Source: Thiomonas arsenitoxydans
Lineage (GTDB): Bacteria; Pseudomonadota; Gammaproteobacteria; Burkholderiales; Burkholderiaceae_C
Direction: 5' to 3'
Assembly: GCF_000253115.1 (NCBI RefSeq)
Contig: NC_014145.1
Coordinates: forward strand, 3,100,001-3,164,000
DNA length: 64,000 bases
The position numbers and the translations under genes were made by a program. Position 1 is the stretch's first letter, and each line of letters begins with the position of its first letter. Positions 17,750 through 27,409 of this stretch are shown piece after piece. The notes below the pieces were generated by a model. The model had not been told where the DNA came from, made no database searches, and saw only the letters and a list, made by a program, of their open reading frames with translations.

Positions 17750-18628
17750 TTATTCGATGTTCTGCACCTGCTCGCGCATCTGCTCGATCAGGACCTTGAG
17801 TTCGAGCGCAATTTCGCTGAGTTCGAGCGCGGCGGATTTGGAGCCCAGCGTGTTGGCTTCCCGGTGCAGCTCTTGGATGAGAAAGTCCAGCCGCTTGCCC
17901 AACTCGCCGCCCTGGGCGAGCAGATCGCGCAGGGTTTGCAGGTGGGCCTGAAGGCGGTCGAGCTCTTCGGCCACGTCGATGCGAATGGCAAAACTGGCGG
18001 CTTCCTGCAGGCGACGGTCGTTGAGCGTTTCGACGCTGGTCTCGGCGCCCGTCAAAGCCGCCAGCGCTTCTTCCCAGCGGGCGGTGAACCGCGCTTGCTG
18101 GCGCTCCACGGCGAGGGGCACGATTTCGCGCGCCCGGGCAGCATGTCGACCGATCTGTTCGATGCGATCGAGCAACAGGGTGCGCAGACGGTCGCCTTCG
18201 AGCGCGCGCGCCGCGACCAGCGCGGTCAGGGCCTGCTGGATGGCCAGGCTGGCGACCTGCGCGATTTCGGCAGCGTCGGCATGATCTTCCTGCGCGCTGC
18301 CGATGAAGCGCAGCACTTCACCGACCGAGAGCGGGGCGAGGTGCGGCGCCAGGGCGCGCAAGGCGGCATCGAAGGCCAGCAGCGGCGCGGCGGCGCTGGC
18401 GTCGGGCATGGCGGGCGCGCTTTGCGGCGCTTCGAAAACCGCGCGGCAGTCGATCTTGCCGCGGCGCAGCGTCTGGGTGATGGATTGCCGCATGGCGGCT
18501 TCCGCACCCCGCAGTTCTTCGGGCAGCCGGAAGGCGATGTCGAGAAAGCGGCTGTTGACCGAGCGCAACTCGATATGGATCTTGGCTCCGCTCGAGAGTT
18601 GTGCACTATTTTGGCCGTAGCCGGTCAT
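17750..18628 (-). CDS. yicC: YicC family endoribonuclease-like protein
   Basis: About 292 residues beginning [11 protein letters not shown], with the family hallmarks [23 protein letters not shown] and the C-terminal [27 protein letters not shown]. Known members act in RNA turnover. A start eight codons upstream (MRLKSIYS) is possible. It is divergent from the Ser/Thr kinase gene, so the 80-bp gap at 18629-18711 must hold both promoters. Confidence 0.93.
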   Translation of the reverse strand: MTGYGQNSAQLSSGAKIHIELRSVNSRFLDIAFRLPEELRGAEAAMRQSITQTLRRGKIDCRAVFEAPQSAPAMPDASAAAPLLAFDAALRALAPHLAPLSVGEVLRFIGSAQEDHADAAEIAQVASLAIQQALTALVAARALEGDRLRTLLLDRIEQIGRHAARAREIVPLAVERQQARFTARWEEALAALTGAETSVETLNDRRLQEAASFAIRIDVAEELDRLQAHLQTLRDLLAQGGELGKRLDFLIQELHREANTLGSKSAALELSEIALELKVLIEQMREQVQNIE

Positions 18629-18711
18629 GCTATAAATTGACTTCAATCGCATCCCCTTTACGCGTATTTTTCCACACTCCTTTCGCCGGTAGGCTGCTAG
18701 CCTTCGTTTTC

Positions 18712-19791
18712 ATGGCCACCTCGTCCAAATCCAAACCCGCCCCACTCGCTCCTGAATCGCAAGTGGGCGGCTACCGCATTGTGCGCAAGGTCGCCAGCGG
18801 CGGTTTCGGCGTGGTGTATCTGGCACTGAGCTCCGATGGGCAGAAAGTGGCCATCAAGGAGTACCTGCCGGCCTCGCTGGTGGAGCGGGGGCCGGGCGAG
18901 TCGAGCCCGGTGGTGCCACCCGACAAACTCGCGCTCTACCGTCTGGGCCTGAAGAGTTTTTTTGAGGAAGGCCGCTCGCTGGCGCAGATCTCGCATCCCA
19001 GCGTGGTCAGCGTGCTCAACTTTTTTCGAGAAAACGACACGGTGTATATGGTGATGAATTATCTGGAGGGCGCCTCGCTCCAGGAGTTCGTCATCACCGC
19101 AAGAGAACTCAAGCGCAAGAAGATTTTTCGCGAGTCGACCATCCGCTCGCTGTTCGATGACATCCTGCAGGGCTTGCGCGTGGTGCATCAGCACAAGATG
19201 CTGCACCTCGACATCAAGCCGGCGAACGTGTTCATCACCGATGACAACAAACCCATCCTGATCGATTTCGGCGCGGCGCGCGAAGTGCTCAACCAGCAGG
19301 ACAAGCGCTTTCGCCCGATGTATACGCCGGGTTTCGCGGCCCCCGAGATGTACAAGCGCGAGGGGGCGTTCGGCCCGTGGACCGATATTTATGCCGTCGG
19401 CGCCTGCATCTACGCCTGCATGACGGGCTACCCGCCTTACGAAGCACCGCAGCGGCTGGAGAAAGACCGGCTGCAGGCCCAGCTCTCCAAGCTGCGGGGC
19501 GTGTATTCAGACAATCTGATTGAGATCGTGGAGTGGTGCATGGCGCTGGACGCCATGGCGCGTCCGCAAAGCGTGTTCAATCTGCAGCGTGAGCTGGGTG
19601 CGGAAAACGCGCGGCGCTACACCAATCTGACCATGGGCGAGAAGCTCCGGCTGCACATCGACGAATTGGTCAACGACACCAAGTCGCAAGTGCAAAAAGT
19701 GCGGGATGTCACCCGGTTTGGCGCGCCCGTCCAGGCGGTGCAAACTCCGGGGCCTGAGCAGGGCAAAGCAGCCGCGAGGGAGAAGAATTGA
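18712..19791 (+). CDS. Ser/Thr protein kinase (Hanks type)
   Basis: About 359 residues with a complete kinase domain. The glycine loop ASGGFGVVYL is near 28-37, the ATP-binding Lys is in VAIKEYL (K49), HLDIKPANVF has the catalytic Asp near 167, and DFGAARE is near 185-191. There is no transmembrane segment or extracellular sensor domain; the C-terminal ~70 residues are helical. Overlap with a PP2C phosphatase gene indicates a paired reversible phosphorylation module. Substrates are unknown. I start at MATSSKSKP because the upstream in-frame extension overlaps the yicC start and lacks kinase sequence. Confidence 0.92.
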   Translation: MATSSKSKPAPLAPESQVGGYRIVRKVASGGFGVVYLALSSDGQKVAIKEYLPASLVERGPGESSPVVPPDKLALYRLGLKSFFEEGRSLAQISHPSVVSVLNFFRENDTVYMVMNYLEGASLQEFVITARELKRKKIFRESTIRSLFDDILQGLRVVHQHKMLHLDIKPANVFITDDNKPILIDFGAAREVLNQQDKRFRPMYTPGFAAPEMYKREGAFGPWTDIYAVGACIYACMTGYPPYEAPQRLEKDRLQAQLSKLRGVYSDNLIEIVEWCMALDAMARPQSVFNLQRELGAENARRYTNLTMGEKLRLHIDELVNDTKSQVQKVRDVTRFGAPVQAVQTPGPEQGKAAAREKN

Positions 19792-20711
19792 AGTTTTCGG
19801 TGTACCAGGTGAGCCGCCGCGGCGGTCGTGCGACCAACCAGGATCGCATGGGCTATTGCTACACGCGCGAAAGCGCCTTGTTCGCTCTGGCCGATGGTTT
19901 GGGGGGGCACCCGCGTGGCGATGTGGCGGCGCAACTGGCGCTGCAGACCATTGCCAATCTGTTCCAGCAAGAAGCGCGGCCGCGTCTGCGCGATCCGCAG
20001 GAATTTCTGCGACGCTCGATTTTTCGGGCGCATGAGCAAGTCCAGCGTTATGCGCAAGAAAACGGGTTGACCGATTCGCCGCGCACGACGGTGGTGGTCT
20101 GCGTGCTGCAAAACGGCGCTGCGCACTGGGCGCATGTGGGCGATTCGCGGCTTTATTTCATGCGTAACGGCGCCATGCTCACACGCACCCGTGATCACTC
20201 GCATGTGGAGCAGAAGCACAAAAAAGATCAGCCTAGCGGCCTCTCTTTGCTGCAACCAGACGGCCCGACGCGAAACATGCTGTTTACCTGCCTGGGATCG
20301 GGGCAGCTGCCCATGATCGAGGTGGGTTTGCCGCAAGCGATGCGGCGGGGCGACATCGTGCTGCTGTGTTCCGACGGGCTTTGGGGACAGATCCCCGAAT
20401 CGGTTCTGGTGCGGCAGTTCGGCCAGCAGGTGCTCTCCGATGCGGTGCCCGAGGTGGTGGAAATGGCGCTGCGGCAAGGCGGCGCCGACTCAGACAACGT
20501 CACCGCCCTGGGCGTCGAATGGGAGGCCGATCCCGAAGAGCTGGAAACCTCTCTGCGCATTGAAACCGAGAGCATGCAAAGAGGTGGGTTCAAGTCCACC
20601 ATCCAGAGCGAGCTGGCTGATCTGCAGGTCGAAGAAATGAACGACGCCGATATCGAACGGTCGATCGCTGAAATCAACGCCGCCATCCGCCAGGGTGCGG
20701 CGCGTAAATAA
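19788..20711 (+). CDS. PP2C/PPM-family protein phosphatase
   Basis: A 307-residue Mn/Mg-dependent Ser/Thr phosphatase. Metal-binding and catalytic motifs are in order: RATNQDRMG near the N-terminus, [11 protein letters not shown] near 37-47, [23 protein letters not shown] and [12 protein letters not shown]. It starts with TTG inside the kinase stop (ATTGA overlap), so it is probably translationally coupled to the kinase and reverses its action. The last ~60 residues are acidic and helical. Confidence 0.92.
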   Translation: MKFSVYQVSRRGGRATNQDRMGYCYTRESALFALADGLGGHPRGDVAAQLALQTIANLFQQEARPRLRDPQEFLRRSIFRAHEQVQRYAQENGLTDSPRTTVVVCVLQNGAAHWAHVGDSRLYFMRNGAMLTRTRDHSHVEQKHKKDQPSGLSLLQPDGPTRNMLFTCLGSGQLPMIEVGLPQAMRRGDIVLLCSDGLWGQIPESVLVRQFGQQVLSDAVPEVVEMALRQGGADSDNVTALGVEWEADPEELETSLRIETESMQRGGFKSTIQSELADLQVEEMNDADIERSIAEINAAIRQGAARK

Positions 20712-20734
20712 CGTTTCCCCTACCGATTACTTCC

Positions 20735-21466
20735 ATGCAAAACACCCCTCCTGCGAGAGAAGGTCGCGGGCTTTCGGCGCTGCGCGCGATTGCCATCGAA
20801 CGTCATTTCACCCGTCATGCCGAAGGTTCCGTGCTGGTGGCTTTCGGGCATACCCGTGTGCTGTGCACCGCCTCGGTTGAAGAGCGCGTGCCGCCGCACA
20901 AGCGGGGCAGCGGGCAGGGCTGGGTCACGGCGGAATATGGCATGCTGCCCCGGGCGACGCACACGCGCGGTGAGCGCGAAGCCAAGCGCGGCAAGCAACA
21001 GGGTCGTACCGAGGAGATCCAGCGCCTCATCGGCCGATCGCTGCGCGCCGTGTTCGATTTTTCAGCCCTGGGTGAGCGGCAGATCACGCTCGACTGTGAT
21101 GTGTTGCAGGCCGACGGCGGCACGCGCACCGCAGCCATCACGGGCGCCGCCGTGGCCGCGTGGGATGCCTGTCAGTGGCTCATGGCGCAGGGCCGCATCC
21201 CGCAGAACCCAATGCGTCAGTTGGTTGCCGCCGTCTCGGTTGGCCTGCTGGGCGACGATTACCGCCTCGATCTCGACTACGCCGAAGACAGCCAGTGCGA
21301 TACCGATATGAACGTGGTGGGCACGGCCGACGGGGCGCTGATCGAGGTGCAGGGCACGGCCGAGGGCGCGCCGTTTTCGCGGCAGCAGCTCGACGGCATG
21401 ATCGACCTGGCGCAACGCGGCATCGCCGAACTCGTCGCGCTGCAAAGACAGGCGCTGGAGATCTGA
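20735..21466 (+). CDS. rph: Ribonuclease PH
   Basis: A 243-residue phosphorolytic 3' exoribonuclease that trims tRNA 3' ends. It shows [24 protein letters not shown], the [16 protein letters not shown] motif, [28 protein letters not shown] and [19 protein letters not shown]. Full length and typical. It is followed two bases later by rdgB. Confidence 0.96.
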   Translation: MQNTPPAREGRGLSALRAIAIERHFTRHAEGSVLVAFGHTRVLCTASVEERVPPHKRGSGQGWVTAEYGMLPRATHTRGEREAKRGKQQGRTEEIQRLIGRSLRAVFDFSALGERQITLDCDVLQADGGTRTAAITGAAVAAWDACQWLMAQGRIPQNPMRQLVAAVSVGLLGDDYRLDLDYAEDSQCDTDMNVVGTADGALIEVQGTAEGAPFSRQQLDGMIDLAQRGIAELVALQRQALEI

Positions 21467-21468
21467 CG

Positions 21469-22230
21469 GTGGCGGCGCCGACTTCCGCAACTTGGCGGAT
21501 CGTGCTTGCGTCTGGCAATCCGGGCAAGCTCGCCGAGCTCTCGGCCTTGCTGGCGCCGCTGGGGTGCCAGGTGCAGGCCCAAGGCGAATTTCATCTGGCC
21601 GAGGCCGAAGAGCCGCATCCCACCTTTATCGAAAATGCGCTGGCCAAGGCGCGTCACGCCAGCTTTCACACCGGCCTTCCCGCACTGGCCGACGATTCGG
21701 GTCTTTGTGTGGAAGCGCTCGGTGGACTGCCGGGCGTGCGCTCGGCCCGCTTCGCGCCGCAGGTCGAGGGGCCCCGTGCCGAACAGGACGCCGCCAACAA
21801 CCGTTTGCTGTTGCAGCAGATGGAGGGCCAGACCCTGCGCCTGGCGCGCTTTGTCAGCATCATGGTGGCGTTGCGCCATGCGGCCGATCCCGAGCCGCTC
21901 ATCGTTCGCGGCGAACTGATCGGGCAGATCGGGCACGCGGCGCAAGGGCAAGGCGGTTTCGGCTACGACCCCTTGTTCGTGCTCGCGGATGGCCGCACCC
22001 TGGCGCAATGTGACGCGCAGGAGAAAAATCGCATCAGTCACCGCGGTCAAGCTCTGCAAACCCTGCTGCCTCTGCTGCGCACGCATTGGGGCTGGATGGC
22101 GGCGTCGTCAGAGCGCCCTCAGGGCTGGGCAATCCCCACCCCAACCCTCCCCACAAGTGGGGAGGGAGTGATCTCACCTCCCCCACGTCGTGGGGGAGGT
22201 CGGGATGGGGACGGCCCTGCGTTTCCTTGA
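21469..22230 (+). CDS. rdgB: RdgB/HAM1 non-canonical purine NTP pyrophosphatase, with repeat-derived C-terminal tail
   Basis: About 253 residues from a GTG two bases after rph. It hydrolyses dITP and XTP to monophosphates. Motifs are IVLASGNPGKLAEL, EPHPTFIENALAKARHA, ALADDSGLCVEALGG, PGVRSARFAP, GQGGFGYDPLF and the C-terminal KNRISHRGQALQTLLPLLR. The family normally ends there. Here the frame continues about 50 residues, the last 30-odd of which (Pro/Gly/Arg-rich) are encoded by a repeat at 22134-22231. The tail is probably functionless. Confidence 0.92.
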   Translation: MAAPTSATWRIVLASGNPGKLAELSALLAPLGCQVQAQGEFHLAEAEEPHPTFIENALAKARHASFHTGLPALADDSGLCVEALGGLPGVRSARFAPQVEGPRAEQDAANNRLLLQQMEGQTLRLARFVSIMVALRHAADPEPLIVRGELIGQIGHAAQGQGGFGYDPLFVLADGRTLAQCDAQEKNRISHRGQALQTLLPLLRTHWGWMAASSERPQGWAIPTPTLPTSGEGVISPPPRRGGGRDGDGPAFP

Positions 22231-22231
22231 G
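22134..22231 (+). repeat. Intergenic double-hairpin repeat reaching into the rdgB 3' end
   Basis: Two adjacent perfect hairpins: CCCTCCCCAC aa GTGGGGAGGG (22145-22166) and CCTCCCCCAC gtc GTGGGGGAGG (22177-22199), enclosed by a weaker CCCCACCCC / GGGATGGGG pairing. The right end, CGGCCCTGCGTTTCCTTGAG, matches the end of the recC and recD repeats, so it may be a chimera of two repeat families. Confidence 0.7.
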
Positions 22232-22249
22232 CATGACGTCTGGGTTTGC

Positions 22250-23539
22250 GTGAATCAAAAGCACATTCCAATCGTTGACCGCAGCGCCGCATCCGGCCCG
22301 GCCATCGATGCGGCGCCGCAGCGTGCAGCGCAATCGCTGCCGCACTACATGCGGCCCGGCACCTTGCAATTCAGCGCGCTGCCGCCCCTCAGTCTTTATG
22401 TGCATCTGCCGTGGTGTCTCAAACAGTGCCCCTATTGCGATTTCAATTCGCATGAGTGGCGCGCCGGTGGGTCGATTCCCGAGCAGGCCTACCTGGCTGC
22501 GCTTCGCGCCGATCTTGATGCGGCGCTGCCCCTGGTGTGGGGGCGGCGCGTCATCTCCGTCTTCATCGGAGGCGGCACGCCCAGTCTGTTCTCGCCCGAG
22601 GCTATCGACCAGTTGATCACCGACGTGCGCGCCCGGTTGCCCCTCGTCGCCGATGCCGAAATCACGCTGGAGGCCAACCCGGGCACCTTCGAACGAGATC
22701 GGTTTGCGGCGTTCGCACAGGCGGGCGTCAACCGCCTGTCCATCGGCGTGCAGAGTTTCGACGATGACCGCCTGCGCGCGCTGGGTCGCGTGCATGATGC
22801 ACGCCAGGCGCACGACGCGGTGGCCGAGGCCGCGCGCCACTTCGCCAGCTTCAATCTCGATCTGATGTTCGCCCTGCCTCAGCAGGATATGGCGGGCTGC
22901 AAGGCCGACGTCCACGAGGCGCTGGCGCACCAGCCGCCGCATCTCTCGCTCTATCAGCTCACGCTCGAACCCAACACCCTGTTCGCCCGCCAGCCCCCCA
23001 AACTGCCAGACGACGACCTGGCCGCCGACATGCAGCACGCCGTGGCCGATCTGGCGGAGGCCGCCGGGCTGCAGCGCTACGAAGTGTCCGCTTACGCCGC
23101 GCCTGGGCACCGCTGTCGCCACAACCTCAATTACTGGCAATTCGGCGATTACATCGGCATCGGCGCTGGCGCCCATTCCAAGCTCACTTTTGCGCATCGC
23201 GTCGTGCGTCAGACCCGCTGGCGCCATCCCCAGCGCTACATGGAGCAGGCCGCGCAAGGCCTTGCCGTCGAAACCGAGGTCGAGGTATCGCGCAGCGACT
23301 TGCCGTTTGAATTCATGCTCAACGCCCTGCGTCTGCGCGAAGGCGTGCGCGTCGAACTTTTTGCCCAGCGCACCGGCCTGCCACCCTCTGCCATCGAAAA
23401 GCCCCTGCAAACCGCGCAAAGCAAGGCTTTGCTGGTCGATGATGCCGATGTTCTGCGCACGACCCCGCTCGGATTCGACATGCTCAACAACGCACTCGAA
23501 CTGTTTCTGCCCCGATCAAGTCGCGTCGCGCCCAGATAG
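22250..23539 (+). CDS. hemW: Radical SAM haem chaperone HemW (HemN-like)
   Basis: About 429 residues. It has the radical-SAM cluster motif HLPWCLKQCPYCDFNSHEW (CxxxCxxC), then FIGGGTPSLFSPEAI, EITLEANPGTFE, GVNRLSIGVQSFDD, NLDLMFALPQQ and the HemN C-terminal domain (FEFMLNALRLREG). It is a haem chaperone rather than the coproporphyrinogen dehydrogenase, as shown by the NSH motif after the cysteines. I use GTG 22250 (MNQKHIPIV), because the N-terminal HIPIV segment is usual in Burkholderiales homologues; ATG 22349 is the alternative. Confidence 0.92.
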   Translation: MNQKHIPIVDRSAASGPAIDAAPQRAAQSLPHYMRPGTLQFSALPPLSLYVHLPWCLKQCPYCDFNSHEWRAGGSIPEQAYLAALRADLDAALPLVWGRRVISVFIGGGTPSLFSPEAIDQLITDVRARLPLVADAEITLEANPGTFERDRFAAFAQAGVNRLSIGVQSFDDDRLRALGRVHDARQAHDAVAEAARHFASFNLDLMFALPQQDMAGCKADVHEALAHQPPHLSLYQLTLEPNTLFARQPPKLPDDDLAADMQHAVADLAEAAGLQRYEVSAYAAPGHRCRHNLNYWQFGDYIGIGAGAHSKLTFAHRVVRQTRWRHPQRYMEQAAQGLAVETEVEVSRSDLPFEFMLNALRLREGVRVELFAQRTGLPPSAIEKPLQTAQSKALLVDDADVLRTTPLGFDMLNNALELFLPRSSRVAPR

Positions 23540-23576
23540 AATACGCGGCTTGGCCCAGCGGTAGGGCTGATCAACA

Positions 23577-23664
23577 GGAAGCGTGGCAGAGTGGTCGATT
23601 GCACCGGTCTTGAAAACCGGCAACGGGCAACCGTTCGTGAGTTCGAATCTCACCGCTTCCGCCA
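23577..23664 (+). tRNA. tRNA-Ser (anticodon TGA), CCA encoded
   Basis: An 88-nt class II tRNA with a long variable arm. The acceptor stem is GGAAGCG (23577-23583) / CGCTTCC (23654-23660). The anticodon loop is CTTGAAA with TGA at 23611-23613. The T loop GTTCGAATC and the encoded CCA are present. It reads UCA and related codons. Its 3' end is the attachment site of the integrated element downstream. Confidence 0.97.
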
Positions 23665-23665
23665 G
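23651..23665 (+). repeat. attL-type 15-bp direct repeat (3' end of tRNA-Ser)
   Basis: CACCGCTTCCGCCAG, identical to 30837-30851. Integration leaves the tRNA gene intact, as usual for tyrosine integrases targeting tRNA 3' ends. Confidence 0.85.
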
Positions 23666-23673
23666 GACATAAG

Positions 23674-23710
23674 CCTAAGTGATTGATTCACTTAGGATGT
23701 TTTCTTTTCT
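23674..23710 (+). terminator. Rho-independent terminator after tRNA-Ser
   Basis: Stem CCTAAGTGA / TCACTTAGG (9 bp, loop TTGAT), followed by ATGTTTTCTTTTCT. It lies just inside the integrated element. Confidence 0.82.
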
Positions 23711-24090
23711 GCGTTCTCCTGTCATCAAAACCGTCATCAAAGTCGGTGTGATCCAAACGCATCAGCACGCCGCGTGCAGGCCCGATGCGCGCAGACCGGG
23801 CAGCCCACGCGCCTGCACGCCACCGCAGTCCCCCTCCTGATCTGCCCCGCATGGTTCCTGGGGGCTGGGCCGCGATCTTCCCTGTGGAGTGATTGAGCGA
23901 GTGGATGCAGATGATGAATTCAATAGAAAAGAATCATGGTCGCATGCACGACGCGATTGAGTCGGCTTACGCCGGATTTGCCTTGACTCCGAGATAAAAA
24001 CTACCTCGATCAATTAAAACTGTCAACAAAACAGGCGTTTGCATGTAAACGCGAGTCATTGGACATTTCCTCGGCACAGAGGAACCCACC

Positions 24091-24312
24091 ATGACCCAAA
24101 CGCCCACGCAAACCCCGCCCGCGCAGACCCTTCTGACCGTCAAGACCGTCCAACAGTGGACCCAACTGTCGCGGACGACCATTTACCGCCTCACCGTCAG
24201 CGGCCACCTCCATCCGGTGCGAATCGGACGCGCCCTGCGATTTCGCCGAGACGAAATTGCTGCGCTGATGCAAAACGGCGTGACCACCATCGCCGACAAC
24301 CTGGCGCCCTGA
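24091..24312 (+). CDS. AlpA/excisionase-like helix-turn-helix protein
   Basis: A 73-residue protein with the excisionase-family HTH layout: LLTVKTVQQWTQLSRTTIYRLTVSGHLHPVRIGRALRFRRDEIAALM. This matches MerR-like wHTH proteins that act as Xis or as activators of integrase genes in P4-like islands. It sits close to attL, while the integrase is at the other end. It probably directs excision or regulates the integrase (inference). Preceding sequence AGAGGAAC, about 10 bases before the ATG, is a good ribosome binding site. Confidence 0.78.
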   Translation: MTQTPTQTPPAQTLLTVKTVQQWTQLSRTTIYRLTVSGHLHPVRIGRALRFRRDEIAALMQNGVTTIADNLAP

Positions 24313-25417
24313 GCCATGTCGCGCCACCAACACCCACATGGCGCCAGCAGGGCAGGCATGGAACGCCCGGCAGCGAGTCCACCCAAGGCAGGCCAACCCC
24401 GACCCGCTTGGCCTGCCGGTGCGATCAGACCCAGAACCCGCACCGCAGCCCAGACCCCCCGGCACGCTGAGCGTGCCGACCCCTGCGGGGTCAAGTCCGC
24501 CAGCGGGGGACACTCCTCTTCGGGCTATCCCCCTCCCCCCTTCCCCGCCTGCCGATGTCCACCACGCCCGCAGGGCGTGGTCAGGCGGCGAGCGAAGCGA
24601 ACGCCGGGGTCTTTGTCGGGCTGCGCAGACGATCGCAGCAGTCGGCCGATCGGCGATCCAGTCCGGCCATCGTCTCTCGTTGGCGTGCTCATCGGACGGC
24701 ATGCAGTCTGTCCGCGCTTTCCGTGGCACTCCACATTCCGAAAACCGGTGTAGCAAGGGCTAACCCGCGCTTCGCTTGGGTTGCCCTTGAAGCACATGTT
24801 TCGCTGCGCTGCACATGCCCATGACCCCACCCTCCCTGGTCGCGCGGGCCGCCGCCACGGCCCGCGCGCCTCCCACCTAGCGAGCTCCGCACGCACACCA
24901 TCAGCGTGCCTCTCAATCCTTCGGAACTTGCCCTGCTGGACTGTTGGCGCCGGTGCTGATTTGAGCCACGTGCCAATCAGCGACTGCGCCATGGCAAACG
25001 CGCTGCGTGGCGTCAGGCATGAACGTCTACGCGTCCCAACCGACTTACGGCAAACCCGGTGCACGGCGCAATTCGGCATCGGCATCAGCAGCCTTGAACG
25101 CTAAACAACCCGCAATAGGCGGGCGAGAAGTGGCTCCGTCTATCTGAACAGCGTGATGAGTGCAAACTCCGGACATGAAGATGGGCTGAGAGCGGTCTGG
25201 CGAAAAGGAGTTTGGGGAGTAGAAGAAATCTGTGCAGCAGACCCGCCGTACCCGTACGTCGACGTTCAAGGCCCAAGTAGGCGTAGCGGCCTTTTGAAGA
25301 CAATTCCACGTCTGCAGTTGGCACAGCATTGACAGCAGACTGCGTTCACAAGGTACGCGCAATTTGCGTGCCGACGTTCGTCATTCAGTGGTTCTCAACG
25401 AAAGATGGCTCGGTGAT
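24313..25417. other. 1.1-kb stretch with no supported gene
   Basis: Open frames exist on both strands but have no recognisable family pattern and look like G+C-driven shadows. A strong hairpin CCACGCCC gca GGGCGTGG (24562-24580), inside a wider CCGCCTG / CAGGCGG pairing, is the only clear structure. From 25100 the sequence becomes more A+T-rich. It may be decayed island sequence. Confidence 0.5.
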
Positions 25418-25999
25418 TTACCCAGCGGCCCACCCCAATGCCATCAACCACAGACCGACACCGGCTACGGCACTGAGCAGGGCGACGCCGAACAACCATT
25501 TGCGTCCGGTCAGGGCGGTGATTGATGCCAGCGAAATCGCAATCTGCAGGAAGATCAAGCTGCGCGCCATGCCCGTGTGAGGACGGTTGAGTCGATCCGA
25601 AGTCTCATTGGCTTGTTTCGATGCCGCATCCAGCGCGTTGGCGCGTGCTTTGATCTGGGTCTTTTGCCCCTCGTATTTGGTGATCTTTGCCGCAATCCCC
25701 GTCTGTTTGTCAGCGGGCGCCAAGCTCTGCGCGAGCTCCATCAGGTGCTGTTTTGTGCTCACCGCTTGGTAGTAATTCCATTCATCAGTGGCATGCGCCT
25801 TTTTGAGCACCGCCTCGTTTTTATAGAGCAGCACTTCGTTCATCAGATGGCTGCCCTGGTAGCTGACGACGGCACCGAGCGCAGCCATCAACGCCGTAAA
25901 GATGGCGACCCATTGATTCAGCGTGTGATTCTTACTTTCAGTGAGTTGTTCAAGCGCTTCCTCGTGCGGGGCGTGGGCGTGAATACCGGATTCGCTCAT
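25418..25999 (-). CDS. DUF4337-family membrane protein
   Basis: About 193 residues starting MSESGIHAHAPHEEALEQL. The layout is an N-terminal segment, one transmembrane helix (VAIFTALMAALGAVVSYQG, about 36-54), a helical YKNEAVLKKAHATDEWNYYQAVSTK region, and two C-terminal helices (LIFLQIAISLASITAL and FGVALLSAVAGVGLWLMALG). This matches DUF4337, whose function is unknown. An upstream start at 26023 is possible but less typical. It is convergent to no gene and lies alone within the island. Confidence 0.8.
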   Translation of the reverse strand: MSESGIHAHAPHEEALEQLTESKNHTLNQWVAIFTALMAALGAVVSYQGSHLMNEVLLYKNEAVLKKAHATDEWNYYQAVSTKQHLMELAQSLAPADKQTGIAAKITKYEGQKTQIKARANALDAASKQANETSDRLNRPHTGMARSLIFLQIAISLASITALTGRKWLFGVALLSAVAGVGLWLMALGWAAG

Positions 26000-26205
26000 C
26001 GTGACTTCCTGTAAAAAGTACAAGGATACTTTAACGCCTCCGATGTGAAGAGCCTGGATGGGGAAGGTGCGGCGTCGCCGTGTGATGGAAATGATTTATT
26101 GGCTTATTTGGGGATGCCAGTCGTTACACTTATTGCTATATGTGTTCGGCCTTGCCTCCTCGGTGCCGAGATCCCATCCGACAAACACTGAAGCAGTGCA
26201 GCAGC

Positions 26206-27201
26206 ATGATTCCCCATTTGCGAGAAGTCGAATACCCAGAGCGGGATGCAGGTCATCCTGTAGCACAGTGGTGGAGTCGGATGCGTGGCTTGCTCGATTT
26301 GGCACACCACATCCATCGCGGTCCTCGCGTATCCATGCAGCTACGCCGTACAAAGTGGCGCGTGCGTGCCCTGCTATACGGCAGAGATTTGGCTGAAGTG
26401 CATAGGTTCATGCAGTCGACGGGTGTGCTGCGCGACATCGTGCAGGCATATCCTCGCCTTTACGAGAAGGTTTATCGGCCCTATCTGGTGTGCGGGCTGA
26501 GCCCTCGGCAACGCGCCCGTTTGATTTGCGGCCACTATCAACTGGCATGTGACTATTTGAGCGACGCGCAATTGCGCGCCATCCATCAGCATCAGGGACT
26601 GAATCTCTGCACGGTGGCGGCAGGAGCGCAGCCCTACACCACCCGGCTTCGCTATGTCGATCAATTCGAGAAAGAAGGCGAGTGGACACTGGAGTTGCTG
26701 TGCCCCCTGGGCAAACGGGTGTACTGTGCCAGCTTCAGCTTAATCGGCCAGAACTCCCATGATCTGGGTGTCGTGATCGGATGCCTACAAGGACCTAGCC
26801 TGCAGACCGAAGAGGGACGCGAACAGATCAAGCATCTGACTAAGACCTTGCACGGACTGCGTCCCAAAGCACTGATGATCATTCTCGTGCAACTGCTCGG
26901 GAGCAAGCTGGGTGTCAAGCGTCTATATGGCGTGCGCAATGCAGGGCACGCCTACCACTGCATTCTGAACAAGCGCGCGCGGGTGCAGATGGATTATGAC
27001 GCGTTCTGGACGGAACTCGGCGGCGACCTTGTGCAAGGCCGCTTGGCCGAACTCCCTCTGCATCCCCACCGCCGTGCGCCCGACGAAATCAAGTCACACA
27101 AACGTAGTCAATATGCACGGCGCTATGCACTCATTGATGATCTGCAAGTACAGATTCGAGAGCAGATGGGGGCGTTGTCAAACAGCGTCGACTATCGGTG
27201 A
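26206..27201 (+). CDS. VirK/YbjX family protein (DUF535)
   Basis: About 331 residues of the DUF535 family. Landmarks are a basic N-terminal region, RPYLVCGLSPRQRARLICGHYQL, LYCPLGKR-like LLCPLGKRVYCASFSL, a VIGCLQGP segment, GLRPKALMIILVQLLG, RNAGHAYH and the C-terminal KRSQYARRYALIDDL. Family members in enterobacteria affect envelope or lipid A-related stress and virulence, but the activity is not established. ATG 26206 (MIPHLREVEY) fits the family; an upstream ATG at 26140 would add 22 atypical residues. It is the largest cargo gene of the element. Confidence 0.82.
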   Translation: MIPHLREVEYPERDAGHPVAQWWSRMRGLLDLAHHIHRGPRVSMQLRRTKWRVRALLYGRDLAEVHRFMQSTGVLRDIVQAYPRLYEKVYRPYLVCGLSPRQRARLICGHYQLACDYLSDAQLRAIHQHQGLNLCTVAAGAQPYTTRLRYVDQFEKEGEWTLELLCPLGKRVYCASFSLIGQNSHDLGVVIGCLQGPSLQTEEGREQIKHLTKTLHGLRPKALMIILVQLLGSKLGVKRLYGVRNAGHAYHCILNKRARVQMDYDAFWTELGGDLVQGRLAELPLHPHRRAPDEIKSHKRSQYARRYALIDDLQVQIREQMGALSNSVDYR

Positions 27202-27409
27202 CGCGCGCATCGCCGGAATTTTAGGAGCCCGTCGACACTTGATTCTTCCGATTGGCACCTCGGACGGGCTGGTTTCCCTGGACATGCCCACAGCATTGAA
27301 ACACTTTGCAAGACCTGTGGATTTGACCTGTGTTTCTGTTATTTTCAACAATTCGACGGTTCTCTTGTCGATCTACCCTTCCTATCCACCGTCCTCATTC
27401 GCCGTTGCC
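27202..27409. other. Intergenic region upstream of the OmpA-like lipoprotein gene
   Basis: 208 bases, A+T-rich toward the right end. A TTGACC at 27323-27328 could be a -35 element, but no convincing -10 at normal spacing was seen. Confidence 0.3.

Noticed and set aside
24010..24756. Open frames on both strands within the island as cargo genes
   Set aside because: No domain pattern and overlapping on both strands; composition-driven.
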